The notes under the pieces are model-generated. The model made no database searches. It was not told where the DNA came from and was given only the letters and a program-made list of their open reading frames with translations. 37,766 bases of DNA from Rhodoplanes roseus (GTDB lineage: Bacteria > Pseudomonadota > Alphaproteobacteria > Rhizobiales > Xanthobacteraceae): the NCBI RefSeq assembly GCF_003258865.1, contig NZ_NPEX01000029.1, positions 1 through 37,766 on the forward strand, read 5' to 3'. Numbering within the stretch: the stretch's first letter is position 1; the number at the start of each line of letters is the position of its first letter. Below, in pieces: positions 14,737-24,936 of this stretch. The translations under genes and the position numbers were made by a program.

Positions 14737-15528
14737 GTGCGAGCACTCAACACCGCTGCCACCGGAATGGCCGCCCAGGAACTCAACGTCCAGGTCATCT
14801 CGAACAACATCGCGAACATGCGCACGACCGGCTACAAGCGCCAGCGTGCGGAGTTCCAGGACCTGCTCTACGAGCACGTCCGCCGCATCGGCACCCAGAC
14901 CTCCGACCAGGGCAACATCCTGCCGGTCGGCATCGATCTGGGATCCGGCGTCAGGACGGTGGGCACGCCCCGCATCATGACGCAGGGCACGCTCTCGCAG
15001 ACGAGCGGCGACCTCGACATCGCGGTCCGCGGCGAAGGCTTCTTCAAGATCCAGCTTCCCGACGGCACCTACGCCTACACGCGGGACGGATCCTTCGAGA
15101 AGGACGCGCAGGGCCGCATGGTGACGGCGCAGGGCTACCTGGTGCAGCCCGGCATCACCATCCCGACCAACGCGACGGCCGTCACGGTCAACACGCAGGG
15201 CCAGGTCTCGGTGACGATCCCGGGCACCACTACGGCCCAGGTGGTCGGCACCCTGACGCTGAGCCGGTTCATCAACAAGGCGGGACTGCAGCCGATCGGC
15301 GACAACCTGTTCACCGAGACGACCGCGTCCGGCACGCCCCTCGACGGCACCGCCACCAACGACGGCTACGGCGACATCCTGCAGGGCTATCTCGAGCAGG
15401 CGAACGTCGAGGTGGTGACCGAGATCTCGGACCTGATCGCCGCGCAGCGTGCCTACGAGATGAACGCCAAGGTGATCTCGGCGACCGACTCGATGCTGCA
15501 GACCGGCACCAACATGATGCGGTCGTGA
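14737..15528 (+). CDS. flgG: Flagellar distal rod protein FlgG
   Basis: A 263-residue distal-rod protein. It shows the FlgG-type start MRALNTAATGMAAQELNVQ, the NNIANMRTTGYKRQRAEFQD segment, and the C-terminal EISDLIAAQRAYEMNAKVIS helix. Length agrees with the usual 260-262. It starts at GTG with GAGGAG nine bases upstream, 19 bases after flgF, and its stop overlaps a GTG of the flgA frame. Confidence 0.96.
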   Translation: MRALNTAATGMAAQELNVQVISNNIANMRTTGYKRQRAEFQDLLYEHVRRIGTQTSDQGNILPVGIDLGSGVRTVGTPRIMTQGTLSQTSGDLDIAVRGEGFFKIQLPDGTYAYTRDGSFEKDAQGRMVTAQGYLVQPGITIPTNATAVTVNTQGQVSVTIPGTTTAQVVGTLTLSRFINKAGLQPIGDNLFTETTASGTPLDGTATNDGYGDILQGYLEQANVEVVTEISDLIAAQRAYEMNAKVISATDSMLQTGTNMMRS

Positions 15529-15539
15529 GGATCCTGATC

Positions 15540-16634
15540 ATGACCCGCCACGCGCTCGCCATCGTTCTCGCCGCCGCCGTCCTGGCGCCGTCGGGCCAGT
15601 CCGCCCGCGCCGACGACACCGTCCTGGCCCGCATCGCCCTCGCCGAGGCGGCGCTCGCCCGAACCAGCAGCCTCGGCGAGATCCGCTCCGTCCCGAAGCT
15701 CAAGCGTGCCGTCACGGTCAAGGATCCGCTGGTGCGGATCGGCGACCTCGTCGACCACGCGGGCTCGCTCGCCGGCGTTCCGGTGTTCCGGGCGCCCGAC
15801 ATCGGCACCACCGGCATCGTCTCGGCCAACCAGGTGATGGAGGCGCTGCGCCCCTACCGGATGTTCCGGGTCGACCTCGGCGACGTCGCCGAGATCGAGG
15901 TGACGCGGGCCGGACGCGTGTTCACGTCCGGCGAGATCCACGCCCGCATCCTGCAGGCCTATTCGGGCCAGTACGGCCTCGGCGATGCCGCCAACCTCTC
16001 GCTCACGGTCGAGCGCGACATCCGCGCCTTCGCCGTGGAGGCCTCGTCGAGCGGCGAGCTGGTGGTTCAGCGGTCGAGCTACGATCCGCGCAGCAACCGG
16101 TTCGACATCACCTTCGAGGTGCCGGGCAGCTTCGCGGCACGCCGCATTCCGCTGCGCTTCACCGGAACGCTGCTCGAGATGGTGGAGACCGTGACGGCGG
16201 CCCGTTCGATGCAACGCGGCGAGACCATCAAGGCCACGGACGTCGTCGTCGAGCGGCGGCCCAAGACCGAGGTTCCGACCGATTCCATGACGGTGGGCGA
16301 CCGGGTCGCCGGGTTCGCGGTCCGCCAGTCGCTGCGCAGCGGCCAGCCGATCCGGCGCAACGACCTGATGAAGCCCGATCTGGTGCGACGCGACGAGACC
16401 GTGACGCTGATCTACGAGGCGCCCGGCCTGCTGCTGACCACCCGCGGCAAGGCGCTCGAGGCGGGCGCCGAGGGCGACACGGTCTCGATCGTCAACCAGC
16501 AGTCCAAGCGGACCGTGCAGGGCGTCGTGTCCGGCCCGGGTCAGGTCACGATGGTCTCCAACAAGCCGCACGTGGTCGCGGCCGCGAGCCTGGATCCGGC
16601 CGCCGCGCCGCGAACCGCGCCGAAGCCCGAGTGA
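15540..16634 (+). CDS. flgA: Flagellar P-ring assembly chaperone FlgA
   Basis: A 364-residue periplasmic protein with an N-terminal signal peptide (cleavage probably after ARA at about 24) and a C-terminal SAF domain (about 200-330, with ARSMQRGETIKATDVVVERR and the downstream FlgA motif TVSIVNQQSKRTVQG). FlgA assists FlgI polymerisation into the P ring. It is longer than enteric FlgA (about 220), which is usual for alphaproteobacterial forms. The ATG at 15540 has AGGA eight bases upstream; a GTG at 15525 overlaps the flgG stop but has no Shine-Dalgarno. Confidence 0.9.
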   Translation: MTRHALAIVLAAAVLAPSGQSARADDTVLARIALAEAALARTSSLGEIRSVPKLKRAVTVKDPLVRIGDLVDHAGSLAGVPVFRAPDIGTTGIVSANQVMEALRPYRMFRVDLGDVAEIEVTRAGRVFTSGEIHARILQAYSGQYGLGDAANLSLTVERDIRAFAVEASSSGELVVQRSSYDPRSNRFDITFEVPGSFAARRIPLRFTGTLLEMVETVTAARSMQRGETIKATDVVVERRPKTEVPTDSMTVGDRVAGFAVRQSLRSGQPIRRNDLMKPDLVRRDETVTLIYEAPGLLLTTRGKALEAGAEGDTVSIVNQQSKRTVQGVVSGPGQVTMVSNKPHVVAAASLDPAAAPRTAPKPE

Positions 16635-16641
16635 GGGAGTC

Positions 16642-17400
16642 ATGTCCAGAATTCTGCAAGCCCGCCCCCGTCGGGCCGCGACGGTCGCCGTCCTGCTCGC
16701 CTCGACGCTCGCGAGCGGCTGCTCGGCCATCGACCGGCTCGCCAATATCGGGGAGACGCCGAAGCTCAGCGCCATCGAGAACCCGACCGCTGCGCCCGGC
16801 TACAAGCCGGTGCAGATGCCGATGCCGACGGCGCAGCCGGCCGTCTACAACCCGAACTCGCTGTGGCGGAACGGCTCACGCGCCTTCTTCAAGGACCAGC
16901 GCGCCCACCAGATCGGCGACCTGCTGACCGTCTCGGTCAACATCACCGACAAGGCCAAGTACGAGAACGAGAGCAGCCGCAGCCGCTCCGGCAACGAGGA
17001 CTCCGGCGTCACCGACTTCATCGGGACCAACACCTTCAACACCGCGAAGGCCGTGCTGCCGGGCCGCATCCTGACCAGCGATTCGACCTCGTCGAGCGAC
17101 GGCAAGGGAACGATCGACCGCAAGGAGACCCTGTCCACCACGGTCGCCGCGGTGGTCACCCAGGTGCTGCCCAACGGCAACCTGGTGGTCGAGGGCCGTC
17201 AGGAGATCCGGGTCAACTACGAGGTGCGCGAGCTGATCGTCGCCGGCATCGTCCGGCCCGAGGACATCCAGAGCGACAACACCATCGATTCGACCAAGAT
17301 CGCCGAGGCCCGCATCGCCTATGGCGGCCGCGGCCAGATCACCGACGTGCAGCAGCCGCGCTACGGCCAGCAGCTCTTCGACATCATCCTGCCGTTCTGA
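16642..17400 (+). CDS. flgH: Flagellar L-ring lipoprotein FlgH
   Basis: A 252-residue outer-membrane lipoprotein with a lipobox LASGC (23-27), so Cys27 is the lipidation site. The FlgH domain includes DLLTVSVNITDKAKYENESS and the conserved GNLVVEGRQEIRVNYEVREL block, ending in GQQLFDIILPF. It forms the L ring with FlgI, whose gene is not in the window. It starts seven bases after flgA with GGGAG four bases upstream and is followed by a strong terminator. Confidence 0.95.
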   Translation: MSRILQARPRRAATVAVLLASTLASGCSAIDRLANIGETPKLSAIENPTAAPGYKPVQMPMPTAQPAVYNPNSLWRNGSRAFFKDQRAHQIGDLLTVSVNITDKAKYENESSRSRSGNEDSGVTDFIGTNTFNTAKAVLPGRILTSDSTSSSDGKGTIDRKETLSTTVAAVVTQVLPNGNLVVEGRQEIRVNYEVRELIVAGIVRPEDIQSDNTIDSTKIAEARIAYGGRGQITDVQQPRYGQQLFDIILPF

Positions 17401-17468
17401 CGACCGCGACGGCGCCGCAGGCGCCCTCTCCCGAGCTCCCCGCCGCTCCCGACCGGAGCGGCGATCGA

Positions 17469-17502
17469 CGCGGCCTCCGGCCTCTCCCCGCCGGAGGCCG
17501 CG
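17469..17502. terminator. 13-bp hairpin terminator of the flg operon
   Basis: CGCGGCCTCCGGC and GCCGGAGGCCGCG pair perfectly over 13 bp around an 8-base loop, about 70 bases after flgH. A pyrimidine tract (CTCTCTCC) follows on the plus strand. A smaller palindrome, GGCGCC-GCA-GGCGCC, lies just before it. Nothing else is visible between 17401 and 17652 except the start region of the next gene. Confidence 0.75.
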
Positions 17503-17652
17503 CTCTCTCCTGCTCACCGCGGCGGATCGGCTACCGGGCCTGCACGGGTTGTGATTAACTGACCGGGCGGTCCGCCGATTCCGCGGAATCCCGGCCGCGG
17601 GGTCGCCGACGGGGCCGCGGGGCCGACGCGCGATTCGCGCCAGCGGGAGCGT

Positions 17653-18747
17653 ATGGGTACTGATTCGCAGAGTTGGCGACTGCCGGCCGACGCGGGCGCA
17701 TTGGTCCTTGCCGGGGCTTTCGGCGTGACGGTCGTGCTGATCGTGCTGCTGCTTCCGCTGCTCCGCCGCCACGCCCTCGCGCAGCCGAATGCGCGCTCCT
17801 CGCATGTGAGCCCGACCCCGCAGGGCGGCGGCATTGCCGTGGTGGCGGGCGCTCTCCTGGCGATGGCGGGCGTGGCGCTGTCGAGCGCCGCGCTCTGGAG
17901 CGCCGCGCCCTGGGGCGCCGAGATCGTGCCGGCGGATCCAGCGCCCGCCCTCGTCGCGCTCGGCGTCGTGATCCTGGCCGTGACCGGGCTCGTCGACGAT
18001 GTCCGACCACTGCCGCCCGGTCCCCGGCTGGCGCTGCAGGTGCTGGCGGCCGGCCTCGTCGTCGCCGCGCTGCCGGCCGAGCCGCGGCTGATGGCGTCGC
18101 TGCCGCCGCTGGCGGAGCGGCTCGCGCTGGGGCTGGCCCTCGTCTGGTTCGTCAATCTCGTGAACTTCATGGACGGGATCGACTGGATGACGGTCGCCCA
18201 GATGGTGCCGATGACGGCGGCGCTCGCGCTGCTGGCCGGGCTCGGCGCCTTGCCGGCGGCGGCCGGGCTCGCGGCACTCGCGCTGCTCGGCGCCCTGCTC
18301 GGCTTCGCACCGTTCAACCGGCCGACGGCGCGGCTTTTTCTCGGCGACGTCGGCAGCCTGCCGATCGGCCTCGCCACCGGCTGGCTCTTGAGCCTGCTGG
18401 CGGTCGGCGGCCATGTCGCGGCGGCCGTGCTGCTGCCGCTCTATTACGTCGCGGACGCGACCATCACGCTGCTGCGGCGCCTCGCCCGGGGCGAGCGCGT
18501 CTGGGAGGCGCACCGGACCCACTTCTACCAGCGCGCCGTGGCGAACGGCCTGACCGTCCCGCAGGTCGTCGGCCGTGTCGCGGCCGTCAACGTCGCGCTC
18601 GCCGCCCTGGCCGTCGGGACCGTCCTGTGGCCCGGCGCTCCGGTCGGGACCGCGGCCGTCGCGGCCGGCGGCGGGATGGTCGCCGCCCTGCTGGCCGACT
18701 TCTGCCGCGGACGTTCGGGGGACCTGCCGTCGCGAGGTGCACCGTGA
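17653..18747 (+). CDS. Polyprenyl-phosphate sugar-1-phosphate transferase, GT4/WecA family (WreU/WbpL-like)
   Basis: A 364-residue inner-membrane protein with about 10-11 membrane segments. Family catalytic motifs are present: VDDVRPLP (D115, D116), NFMDGID (N171, D174, D177), FLGDVGS (D232) and the cytoplasmic loop AHRTHFYQ (H287, H290). It transfers a sugar-1-phosphate from a UDP-sugar to undecaprenyl phosphate to begin a surface glycan. The neighbouring reductase and dehydratase match the N-acetyl-quinovosamine route, so UDP-QuiNAc is the inferred donor, as for R. etli WreU; UDP-GlcNAc is the alternative. It overlaps the next gene by four bases (GTGA). Confidence 0.88.
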   Translation: MGTDSQSWRLPADAGALVLAGAFGVTVVLIVLLLPLLRRHALAQPNARSSHVSPTPQGGGIAVVAGALLAMAGVALSSAALWSAAPWGAEIVPADPAPALVALGVVILAVTGLVDDVRPLPPGPRLALQVLAAGLVVAALPAEPRLMASLPPLAERLALGLALVWFVNLVNFMDGIDWMTVAQMVPMTAALALLAGLGALPAAAGLAALALLGALLGFAPFNRPTARLFLGDVGSLPIGLATGWLLSLLAVGGHVAAAVLLPLYYVADATITLLRRLARGERVWEAHRTHFYQRAVANGLTVPQVVGRVAAVNVALAALAVGTVLWPGAPVGTAAVAAGGGMVAALLADFCRGRSGDLPSRGAP

Positions 18748-19670
18748 TCCGCCGCGTCCTCGTCACCGGCGCCTCGGGCTTCGTCGGCCGCGCCCTCGTT
18801 CCGGCGCTGGCGGCCGCCGATCGGCTGGTCCGGGCGGCGGCCCGCAACCCGGCCGACCTGCCGCGCGGCGACCGCATCGAGCCCGTCCGGATGCCGGACT
18901 TTTCCGAGCCTTTCGACTGGGAGCCGCTGCTGGCCGATGTCGACGAGATCGTCCATCTGGCCGGAATTCCGTATCGCAGCGGGGTCGAGGACACGGTCTA
19001 CGACCGGGTGATCCGCGCCGCCACCGGGGAGCTCGCCCGCGCCTGCGCGGGCCGGTCGATCCAGCGCGTCCTGTTCGTCTCGTCGGTCGGGGCGCAGGCC
19101 GGGTCGGCCGTGGAACACCCGATCCACGAGACCGACGCGCCGCACCCGGTGACGGCGCACGACCGCGCCAAGCTCGCCGCCGAGGCCGAGCTGCGGCAGG
19201 CCCGCGTGCCCTTCACGATCCTGCGGCCGGCGCTGGTCTACGGCCCGCACGTCAAGGGCAACATGGCGCTGCTGATGCGGATCTCGGCCTCGCCCTGGCC
19301 GCTGCCGGCGGCGGCCTTCTCCAACCGGCGCTCGCTCCTCGCGCTCGACAATCTCGTCGATGCCATCGTGTTCTGCCTCGCCAATCCGGCGACGCTCGGC
19401 GAGACCTATCTGGTCGCCGACCCGGACCCGATCACCCTCGCCGAGATGATCACGATCCTGCGCGAGGCGGCCGGACGGCCCGCCGCACCCGGAGCGGGGC
19501 CGCCCGCCCCGTTCGAGATCCTGCTGCGATCGAGCGAGCGCAGCGTGCTGTGGGACCGCATCGGCGGCGAGCTCGTGGTCGACCCCGGCAAGCTGCTGGC
19601 GACCGGCTGGCGGCCCAGCGTCGACACCCGCAGCGGATTGCGCGCGACCGTCCGGGCCGGGCTCGACTGA
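18744..19670 (+). CDS. Extended SDR NAD(P)-dependent sugar reductase/epimerase (WreQ/WbpV-like), catalytic Tyr replaced
   Basis: A 308-residue extended short-chain dehydrogenase with the TGASGFVG cofactor motif at the N-terminus, the serine-containing LFVSSVGAQ strand, and LRPALVYGPHVKGNM typical of WbpV/UDP-galactose-4-epimerase-like proteins beside WecA-type transferases. The expected role is 4-keto reduction to UDP-QuiNAc. The usual YxxxK motif reads HDRAK: the position of the catalytic tyrosine is His139 (codon CAC at 19158), one base from TAC; Lys143 is kept. It may be impaired, use another proton donor, or act on a different substrate. GTG start with GAGG upstream, coupled to the transferase gene. 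Confidence 0.85.
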   Translation: MIRRVLVTGASGFVGRALVPALAAADRLVRAAARNPADLPRGDRIEPVRMPDFSEPFDWEPLLADVDEIVHLAGIPYRSGVEDTVYDRVIRAATGELARACAGRSIQRVLFVSSVGAQAGSAVEHPIHETDAPHPVTAHDRAKLAAEAELRQARVPFTILRPALVYGPHVKGNMALLMRISASPWPLPAAAFSNRRSLLALDNLVDAIVFCLANPATLGETYLVADPDPITLAEMITILREAAGRPAAPGAGPPAPFEILLRSSERSVLWDRIGGELVVDPGKLLATGWRPSVDTRSGLRATVRAGLD

Positions 19671-19697
19671 TACGGCCGGCCCCCCGGCGCGCGCCGC

Positions 19698-21614
19698 TCA
19701 GGCCGCCTGCCCGCGAAAATCCGGAACGGTGTCGCGCAGGACGTGGAGAACGCCCTCGCGCTCGCCGAAGGCCAGCGCCTGCTCCAGGGCGGTGAGCCGG
19801 GTGCGCATCTCGTCGAGCGGGGCGAACACCGGCTTGGACGCCACCACGCCGGAGATGCCGATCTCGACCGACGGCTCCTCACGGGCGAACAGGATCTCGT
19901 TGAGGCGCTCGCCGGGCCGGATCCCGGTGAAGACGATCGACACGTCGCGGCCCGGCTCGAAGCCGCTGAGCCGGATCAGCCGCTCGGCGAGATCGAGGAT
20001 CCGCACCGCCTGCCCCATGTTGAGCACGTAGACCGACAGATCGGACGGGTTCGGCGCCAGCGCGTGGCTCGCCGCCGTCACCACGAGATCGCACGCCTCG
20101 CGGATGGTCATGAAGTAGCGAACCATGTCCGGATGCGTCACCGTCACGGGCCCGCCCGCCTCGATCTGCGCCTTGAACTTCGGAATCACCGAGCCGTTGG
20201 ACGCCAGCACATTGCCGAACCGGACGGCGATCAGCCGCATCGGCGGCGGACCCTCGGGAAGACGCCGCCGCGCCAGCTCGGCGTCGAGCGCCTGGCAGTA
20301 CATCTCGGCGAAGCGCTTGGTCGCGCCGAGCATCGACACCGGCTCGATCGCCTTGTCGGTCGAGATCATCACCATGCCGCGCGCGCCGGAGCGCAGCGCC
20401 GCCTCGGCGACGTTCACGGACCCGAACACGTTGGTCTTGATGCCCTCGCCCCAGTCGCATTCGAGCAGCGGCACGTGCTTGAGCGCGGCCGCATGGAACA
20501 CCAGCTCGGGCCTGAAATGGCCGAACAGCGCGTCGAGGCGGCGCCGGTCGCGGACGTCGGCGATGCGGCCTTCGATGACGGCGTCCGAGTTCTTGGTGCT
20601 CAGCGCCTCCATCACGGCATGCAGCGCCGGCTCGGAGTTCTCGATCACCAGCAGACGCGCCGCCCCGAAGGTGACGACGCGGTCGCAGATTTCCGCGCCG
20701 ATCGATCCGCCGCCGCCGGTGACGGCGACGCTGCGGCCGCGCACGAACTCGCGCAGCCGGCCGTAATCGATCCCCACGCTCGGACGCAGCAGCAGATCCT
20801 CGACCGCGACCGGCGCGAGCCGCAGCACGTTGCCGCCGTCCTCCAGCGAGGACAGCCGGCCCGTCGCCAGGCCGAGCTGCCGCGCCACCATCAAGGCGTC
20901 CTCGACGCCGGTGTCGGGCGTGAAGGCCGAGGCCGTCAGGACCAGCCGGCGCACGTCGATGCCGCGCGCCGTCAGATCGATATAGGCGCGCTGCAGGTCG
21001 GCGAAGCGGCCGAGCACCGGAACGCTGCGCAGCGTCTGTCCCTGGTCGGCCGGCGACGGCGACAGGATGCCGACGGGCCAGCTGTTGCGGACGGCGCCGC
21101 TCTCGATCGCGCGCAGCAGCACCTCACTGTCGGCGGCGCGCCCGAGGATCAGGATCGGGGTCGCCTCCTGCCGCACGGTCCGGCGCCGCGTCCGCGTGAA
21201 GCGGAAATAGCGATAGGCGAGACGCGAGCCGCCGAGGAAGAACACCTGAAGCACGAAATACAGGGCGATGGTGATCTTGCCGAAGAAGAAGTGCCCGTAG
21301 AAGTTCGGCGCGAGCAGGACGTAGTCGACGACCAGCAGCGACACCGTCAGCAGCGCCGAGGCCCGCACGATGTTGGCGAGATCGAACAGCGAGGCGAACC
21401 GCCACTTGGACCGGTAGAGGTCGAAGTACCAGTAGACGCAGGTCGCGTAGACGACGAAGACCGGGACCGCGAGCAGCAGGCCGTCGAACCGTTCGGCGAG
21501 CCCCTGGGCCTCGAAGCGCATGTAGAAGGCGGCGACGAGTGCCGCCGCGGTCGCCACCAGATCGTGCGCGATCACCAGCACGCGCCGCCCGTTGAACCTC
21601 GCCGCGAAATCCAT
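19698..21614 (-). CDS. Membrane nucleotide-sugar 4,6-dehydratase, WbpM/CapD family (WreV-like)
   Basis: A 638-residue protein with four N-terminal membrane segments (about 10-140), a CoA-binding-like Rossmann domain (about 150-270), and a catalytic SDR domain with TGGGGSIGAE at 299-308, FHAAALKHVPLLE at 373-385 and STDKAIEPVSMLGATK at 418-433. WbpM homologs convert UDP-GlcNAc to UDP-4-keto-6-deoxy-GlcNAc. The Met normally five residues before Lys (VMGATK) is Leu429 here, with a Met one residue earlier. The ATG at 21614 is chosen because the cytoplasmic start MDFAARFNGRR is typical and the longer form to 21728 is not. Convergent with the reductase gene, 27 bases apart. Confidence 0.9.
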   Translation of the reverse strand: MDFAARFNGRRVLVIAHDLVATAAALVAAFYMRFEAQGLAERFDGLLLAVPVFVVYATCVYWYFDLYRSKWRFASLFDLANIVRASALLTVSLLVVDYVLLAPNFYGHFFFGKITIALYFVLQVFFLGGSRLAYRYFRFTRTRRRTVRQEATPILILGRAADSEVLLRAIESGAVRNSWPVGILSPSPADQGQTLRSVPVLGRFADLQRAYIDLTARGIDVRRLVLTASAFTPDTGVEDALMVARQLGLATGRLSSLEDGGNVLRLAPVAVEDLLLRPSVGIDYGRLREFVRGRSVAVTGGGGSIGAEICDRVVTFGAARLLVIENSEPALHAVMEALSTKNSDAVIEGRIADVRDRRRLDALFGHFRPELVFHAAALKHVPLLECDWGEGIKTNVFGSVNVAEAALRSGARGMVMISTDKAIEPVSMLGATKRFAEMYCQALDAELARRRLPEGPPPMRLIAVRFGNVLASNGSVIPKFKAQIEAGGPVTVTHPDMVRYFMTIREACDLVVTAASHALAPNPSDLSVYVLNMGQAVRILDLAERLIRLSGFEPGRDVSIVFTGIRPGERLNEILFAREEPSVEIGISGVVASKPVFAPLDEMRTRLTALEQALAFGEREGVLHVLRDTVPDFRGQAA

Positions 21615-21712
21615 CGTCCCCGTCAGCTCCCGCGCCCACACGTTCCCCGGGCCGCGTCTCGGACCGTTAAAGCAACCCTCCCGCGAACACAACGCATCCG
21701 CCGCCGAACCGC

Positions 21713-21746
21713 GCGCGAGCATCTTCACCGGGCGCGAGCATCTTCA
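21713..21746. repeat. 15-bp direct repeat upstream of the dehydratase gene
   Basis: GCGCGAGCATCTTCA occurs at 21713-21727 and again at 21732-21746, separated by four bases. It lies about 100 bases upstream of the dehydratase start within the gap 21615-21801. The 19-base period equals nearly two helical turns, which would allow two protein molecules on one DNA face, but simple duplication is equally possible. Confidence 0.55.
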
Positions 21747-21801
21747 AAGTGTCAGAGTCGTCCCCGTCCCGCGACCCGGATTCCGCCGGGCATGGCGGCC
21801 A

Positions 21802-22329
21802 TTACCGCCTGGGCCAGCCATAGCGCGGAACGCGGGCGACGAATCGTCGATAGTCGTCACCGAACTTTCGCTCCAGATACCTCTCCTCCCGCACCACGAC
21901 ACCAGCATGAAGCAGCAGAGCACACGCGGGAAGAAGAACGAGGAGCCAGAGCGAAGCGAAGCCCACCGCGATCCCGAGCATTAGAAGGATTAATCCGACA
22001 TACATCGGGTTCCGCATGAACCGATAAATACCGGTGGTGACGAGCGCGGAGGCGGGGCGCCACGGCAACGGATCCGTTCCGGCTTTCGCGAAGCGACGCT
22101 CGCCTGCGACCGCGAGAGCGACCCCGGCCGCGGCCAGCAGGGCCGCAACCACGAGCCGCAGGCCGAGCCCGACATCGAGGCGCAGCCCGATCGGCCACGC
22201 CGATTCGAGCGCCGCCGCGATCGCGAGCGTCGCCACCGCGATCACGGGCGGCGGCGCGACGACACCGGACTTGTCGGGCAGGTCGGCGGTGCCGTCCTCG
22301 CCGGACCCCCGGTCTCTGCGATCGGCCAT
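21802..22329 (-). CDS. Isoprenylcysteine carboxyl methyltransferase/PEMT-like membrane protein
   Basis: A 175-residue protein with a hydrophilic N-terminus, four or five membrane segments, and the ICMT/PEMT signature TGIYRFMRNPMYVGLILL followed by EERYLERKFGDDYRRFVARV near the C-terminus. These residues bind S-adenosylmethionine and the head group in the eukaryotic enzymes. Bacterial homologs are SAM-dependent methyltransferases or reductases of lipid-like substrates with mostly unknown targets. It is divergent from the POT transporter across 113 bases. Confidence 0.82.
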   Translation of the reverse strand: MADRRDRGSGEDGTADLPDKSGVVAPPPVIAVATLAIAAALESAWPIGLRLDVGLGLRLVVAALLAAAGVALAVAGERRFAKAGTDPLPWRPASALVTTGIYRFMRNPMYVGLILLMLGIAVGFASLWLLVLLPACALLLHAGVVVREERYLERKFGDDYRRFVARVPRYGWPRR

Positions 22330-22442
22330 GGTTCCCTCCTGTCGGCCGCGCGACCCGTCGCATGCCGCCGCGACATCCTGCTAAGCTGCCTGGACATCCC
22401 GTGTGGGCGCCCGGTGCCGGCCCGGCGCACAGGATAACCGCC

Positions 22443-23882
22443 ATGTCGCCTGTGCAAAGCGCCTCCCCGGGCGCCGTGACGTCTCCGCCTGCCGATCCGG
22501 AGGACGACCCGCCGGGGCGACCGGCCGGACGCCGCGACCTGTTCGGGCACCCGCCCGGGCTCGCGGTGCTGTTCGGGACCGAGATGTGGGAGCGCTTCTC
22601 GTATTACGGGATGCGGGCGCTCCTCGTCCTCTACATGGTGAAGCATCTGTCGGAGCCGGAGCGGGCCGCGACGGTGCTGGGCTGGGCGGGGCTTCACCGC
22701 GGCCTGGAGGCGATCGTCGGCCCGCTCGGGCCGCAGCCCTTCGCCTCCTGGATCTACGGCTTCTACACCGGTCTGGTGTATCTGACGCCGCTGTTCGGCG
22801 GCCTCCTGGCCGACCGCGTGCTCGGCCAGCGCCGCACCGTCGTGCTCGGCGCCGTCCTGATGGCGCTCGGCCACTTCATGATGGCGGTCGAGAGCCTGTT
22901 CCTGCTGGCGCTGCTGACGCTGATCCTCGGCAACGGCGCCTTCAAGCCCAACATCGTGACGCAGGTCGGCGGCCTCTACGGGCCCGGCGATGCACGGCGC
23001 GACCGGGCCTACTCGGTCTTCTATGTCGGCATCAATATCGGCGCGTTCCTGGCGCCGCTGGTGTGCGGCACGCTCGGCGAGGGCGTCGGCTGGCATTGGG
23101 GCTTCGGCGCCGCCGGCATCGGCATGCTGCTCGGCCTGCTGATCTATCTGGGCGGCAGCGCGACCCTGCCGCCCGACGCGGCGACGCAGGCCGAGGCGCT
23201 GCCGGAGACCAGCGGGCTCGCCCGCGAGGACCGGCGGGCCATCCTCGCGATCCTGCTGCTCTGCCTGCCCGTGACGCTCTTCTGGGCGACCTACGAGCAG
23301 GAGGGCAACACCATCGCGCTGTGGGCCGAGACCTCGACGGACCGCAGCATCTCGCTGTTCGGCCTCACCGCGGAGATCCCGACGACCTGGTTCCAGGCCG
23401 TCAATCCGTTCCTGATCTTCGCCCTGACCCCGCTGGTGGTGGAGCTCTGGGCCTGGCAGAGCCGGCGGGGGCGCGAGCCCTCGACGGTCGCCAAGATGGC
23501 GCTCGGCTGCCTCGGCGTGGCGCTCGCCAACCTGATCATGGCGGTGGCCGCCGCGCAGCCCGGCCCTGCGAGCTGGTTATGGCTCATCGGGTATTTCGTC
23601 GCCCTCACGCTGGGCGAGCTCTACCTCTCGCCGACCGGCCTCTCGCTGGTCTCCAAGGTCGCGCCGGCGCGGCATGTCTCGCTGCTCATGGGCGTGTGGC
23701 TGCTGACGAGCTTCACCGGAAATTTCCTGGGCGGCGCATTGGGCGCCCTGTGGTCCGGGATGGACAAGGCGGCATTCTTCCTGATGATCGCCGCGATCGC
23801 CGGAATCGCGGGCCTCGGCATCGCGGCCTTCCGGCGCCCGCTGCACGGCCTTCTCGACGGCCGCACCGCCGCGATGCGCTGA
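22443..23882 (+). CDS. Proton-dependent oligopeptide transporter (POT/PTR2 family)
   Basis: A 479-residue member of the major facilitator superfamily that imports di- and tripeptides with protons. The family motif ExxERFSYYG is present ([12 protein letters not shown]), as are [40 protein letters not shown] and the PTR2 signature [13 protein letters not shown]; the E-x-x-E-R residues couple protons. There is a 40-residue proline-rich cytoplasmic extension at the N-terminus. The ATG at 22443 has AGGA eight bases upstream. Function in this setting is probably nutritional rather than linked to the polysaccharide genes. Confidence 0.9.
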   Translation: MSPVQSASPGAVTSPPADPEDDPPGRPAGRRDLFGHPPGLAVLFGTEMWERFSYYGMRALLVLYMVKHLSEPERAATVLGWAGLHRGLEAIVGPLGPQPFASWIYGFYTGLVYLTPLFGGLLADRVLGQRRTVVLGAVLMALGHFMMAVESLFLLALLTLILGNGAFKPNIVTQVGGLYGPGDARRDRAYSVFYVGINIGAFLAPLVCGTLGEGVGWHWGFGAAGIGMLLGLLIYLGGSATLPPDAATQAEALPETSGLAREDRRAILAILLLCLPVTLFWATYEQEGNTIALWAETSTDRSISLFGLTAEIPTTWFQAVNPFLIFALTPLVVELWAWQSRRGREPSTVAKMALGCLGVALANLIMAVAAAQPGPASWLWLIGYFVALTLGELYLSPTGLSLVSKVAPARHVSLLMGVWLLTSFTGNFLGGALGALWSGMDKAAFFLMIAAIAGIAGLGIAAFRRPLHGLLDGRTAAMR

Positions 23883-23965
23883 GCGTTCCCGACGGCCCTT
23901 GTTCCATCGCCCCGCTCCTGCCACAAGCAGCCGGAGATTCCACAGCGCCCCCGCGGAGTCGGCCC

Positions 23966-24910
<945 letters not shown>

Positions 24911-24936
24911 AGACGCAGGCGACCGCTCGGCTCTTG

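Noticed and set aside
19743-22019. Open frame of 758 codons on the plus strand, opposite the dehydratase and methyltransferase genes
   Set aside because: His/Arg/Asp-rich shadow translation; the opposite strand encodes two well-recognised proteins.
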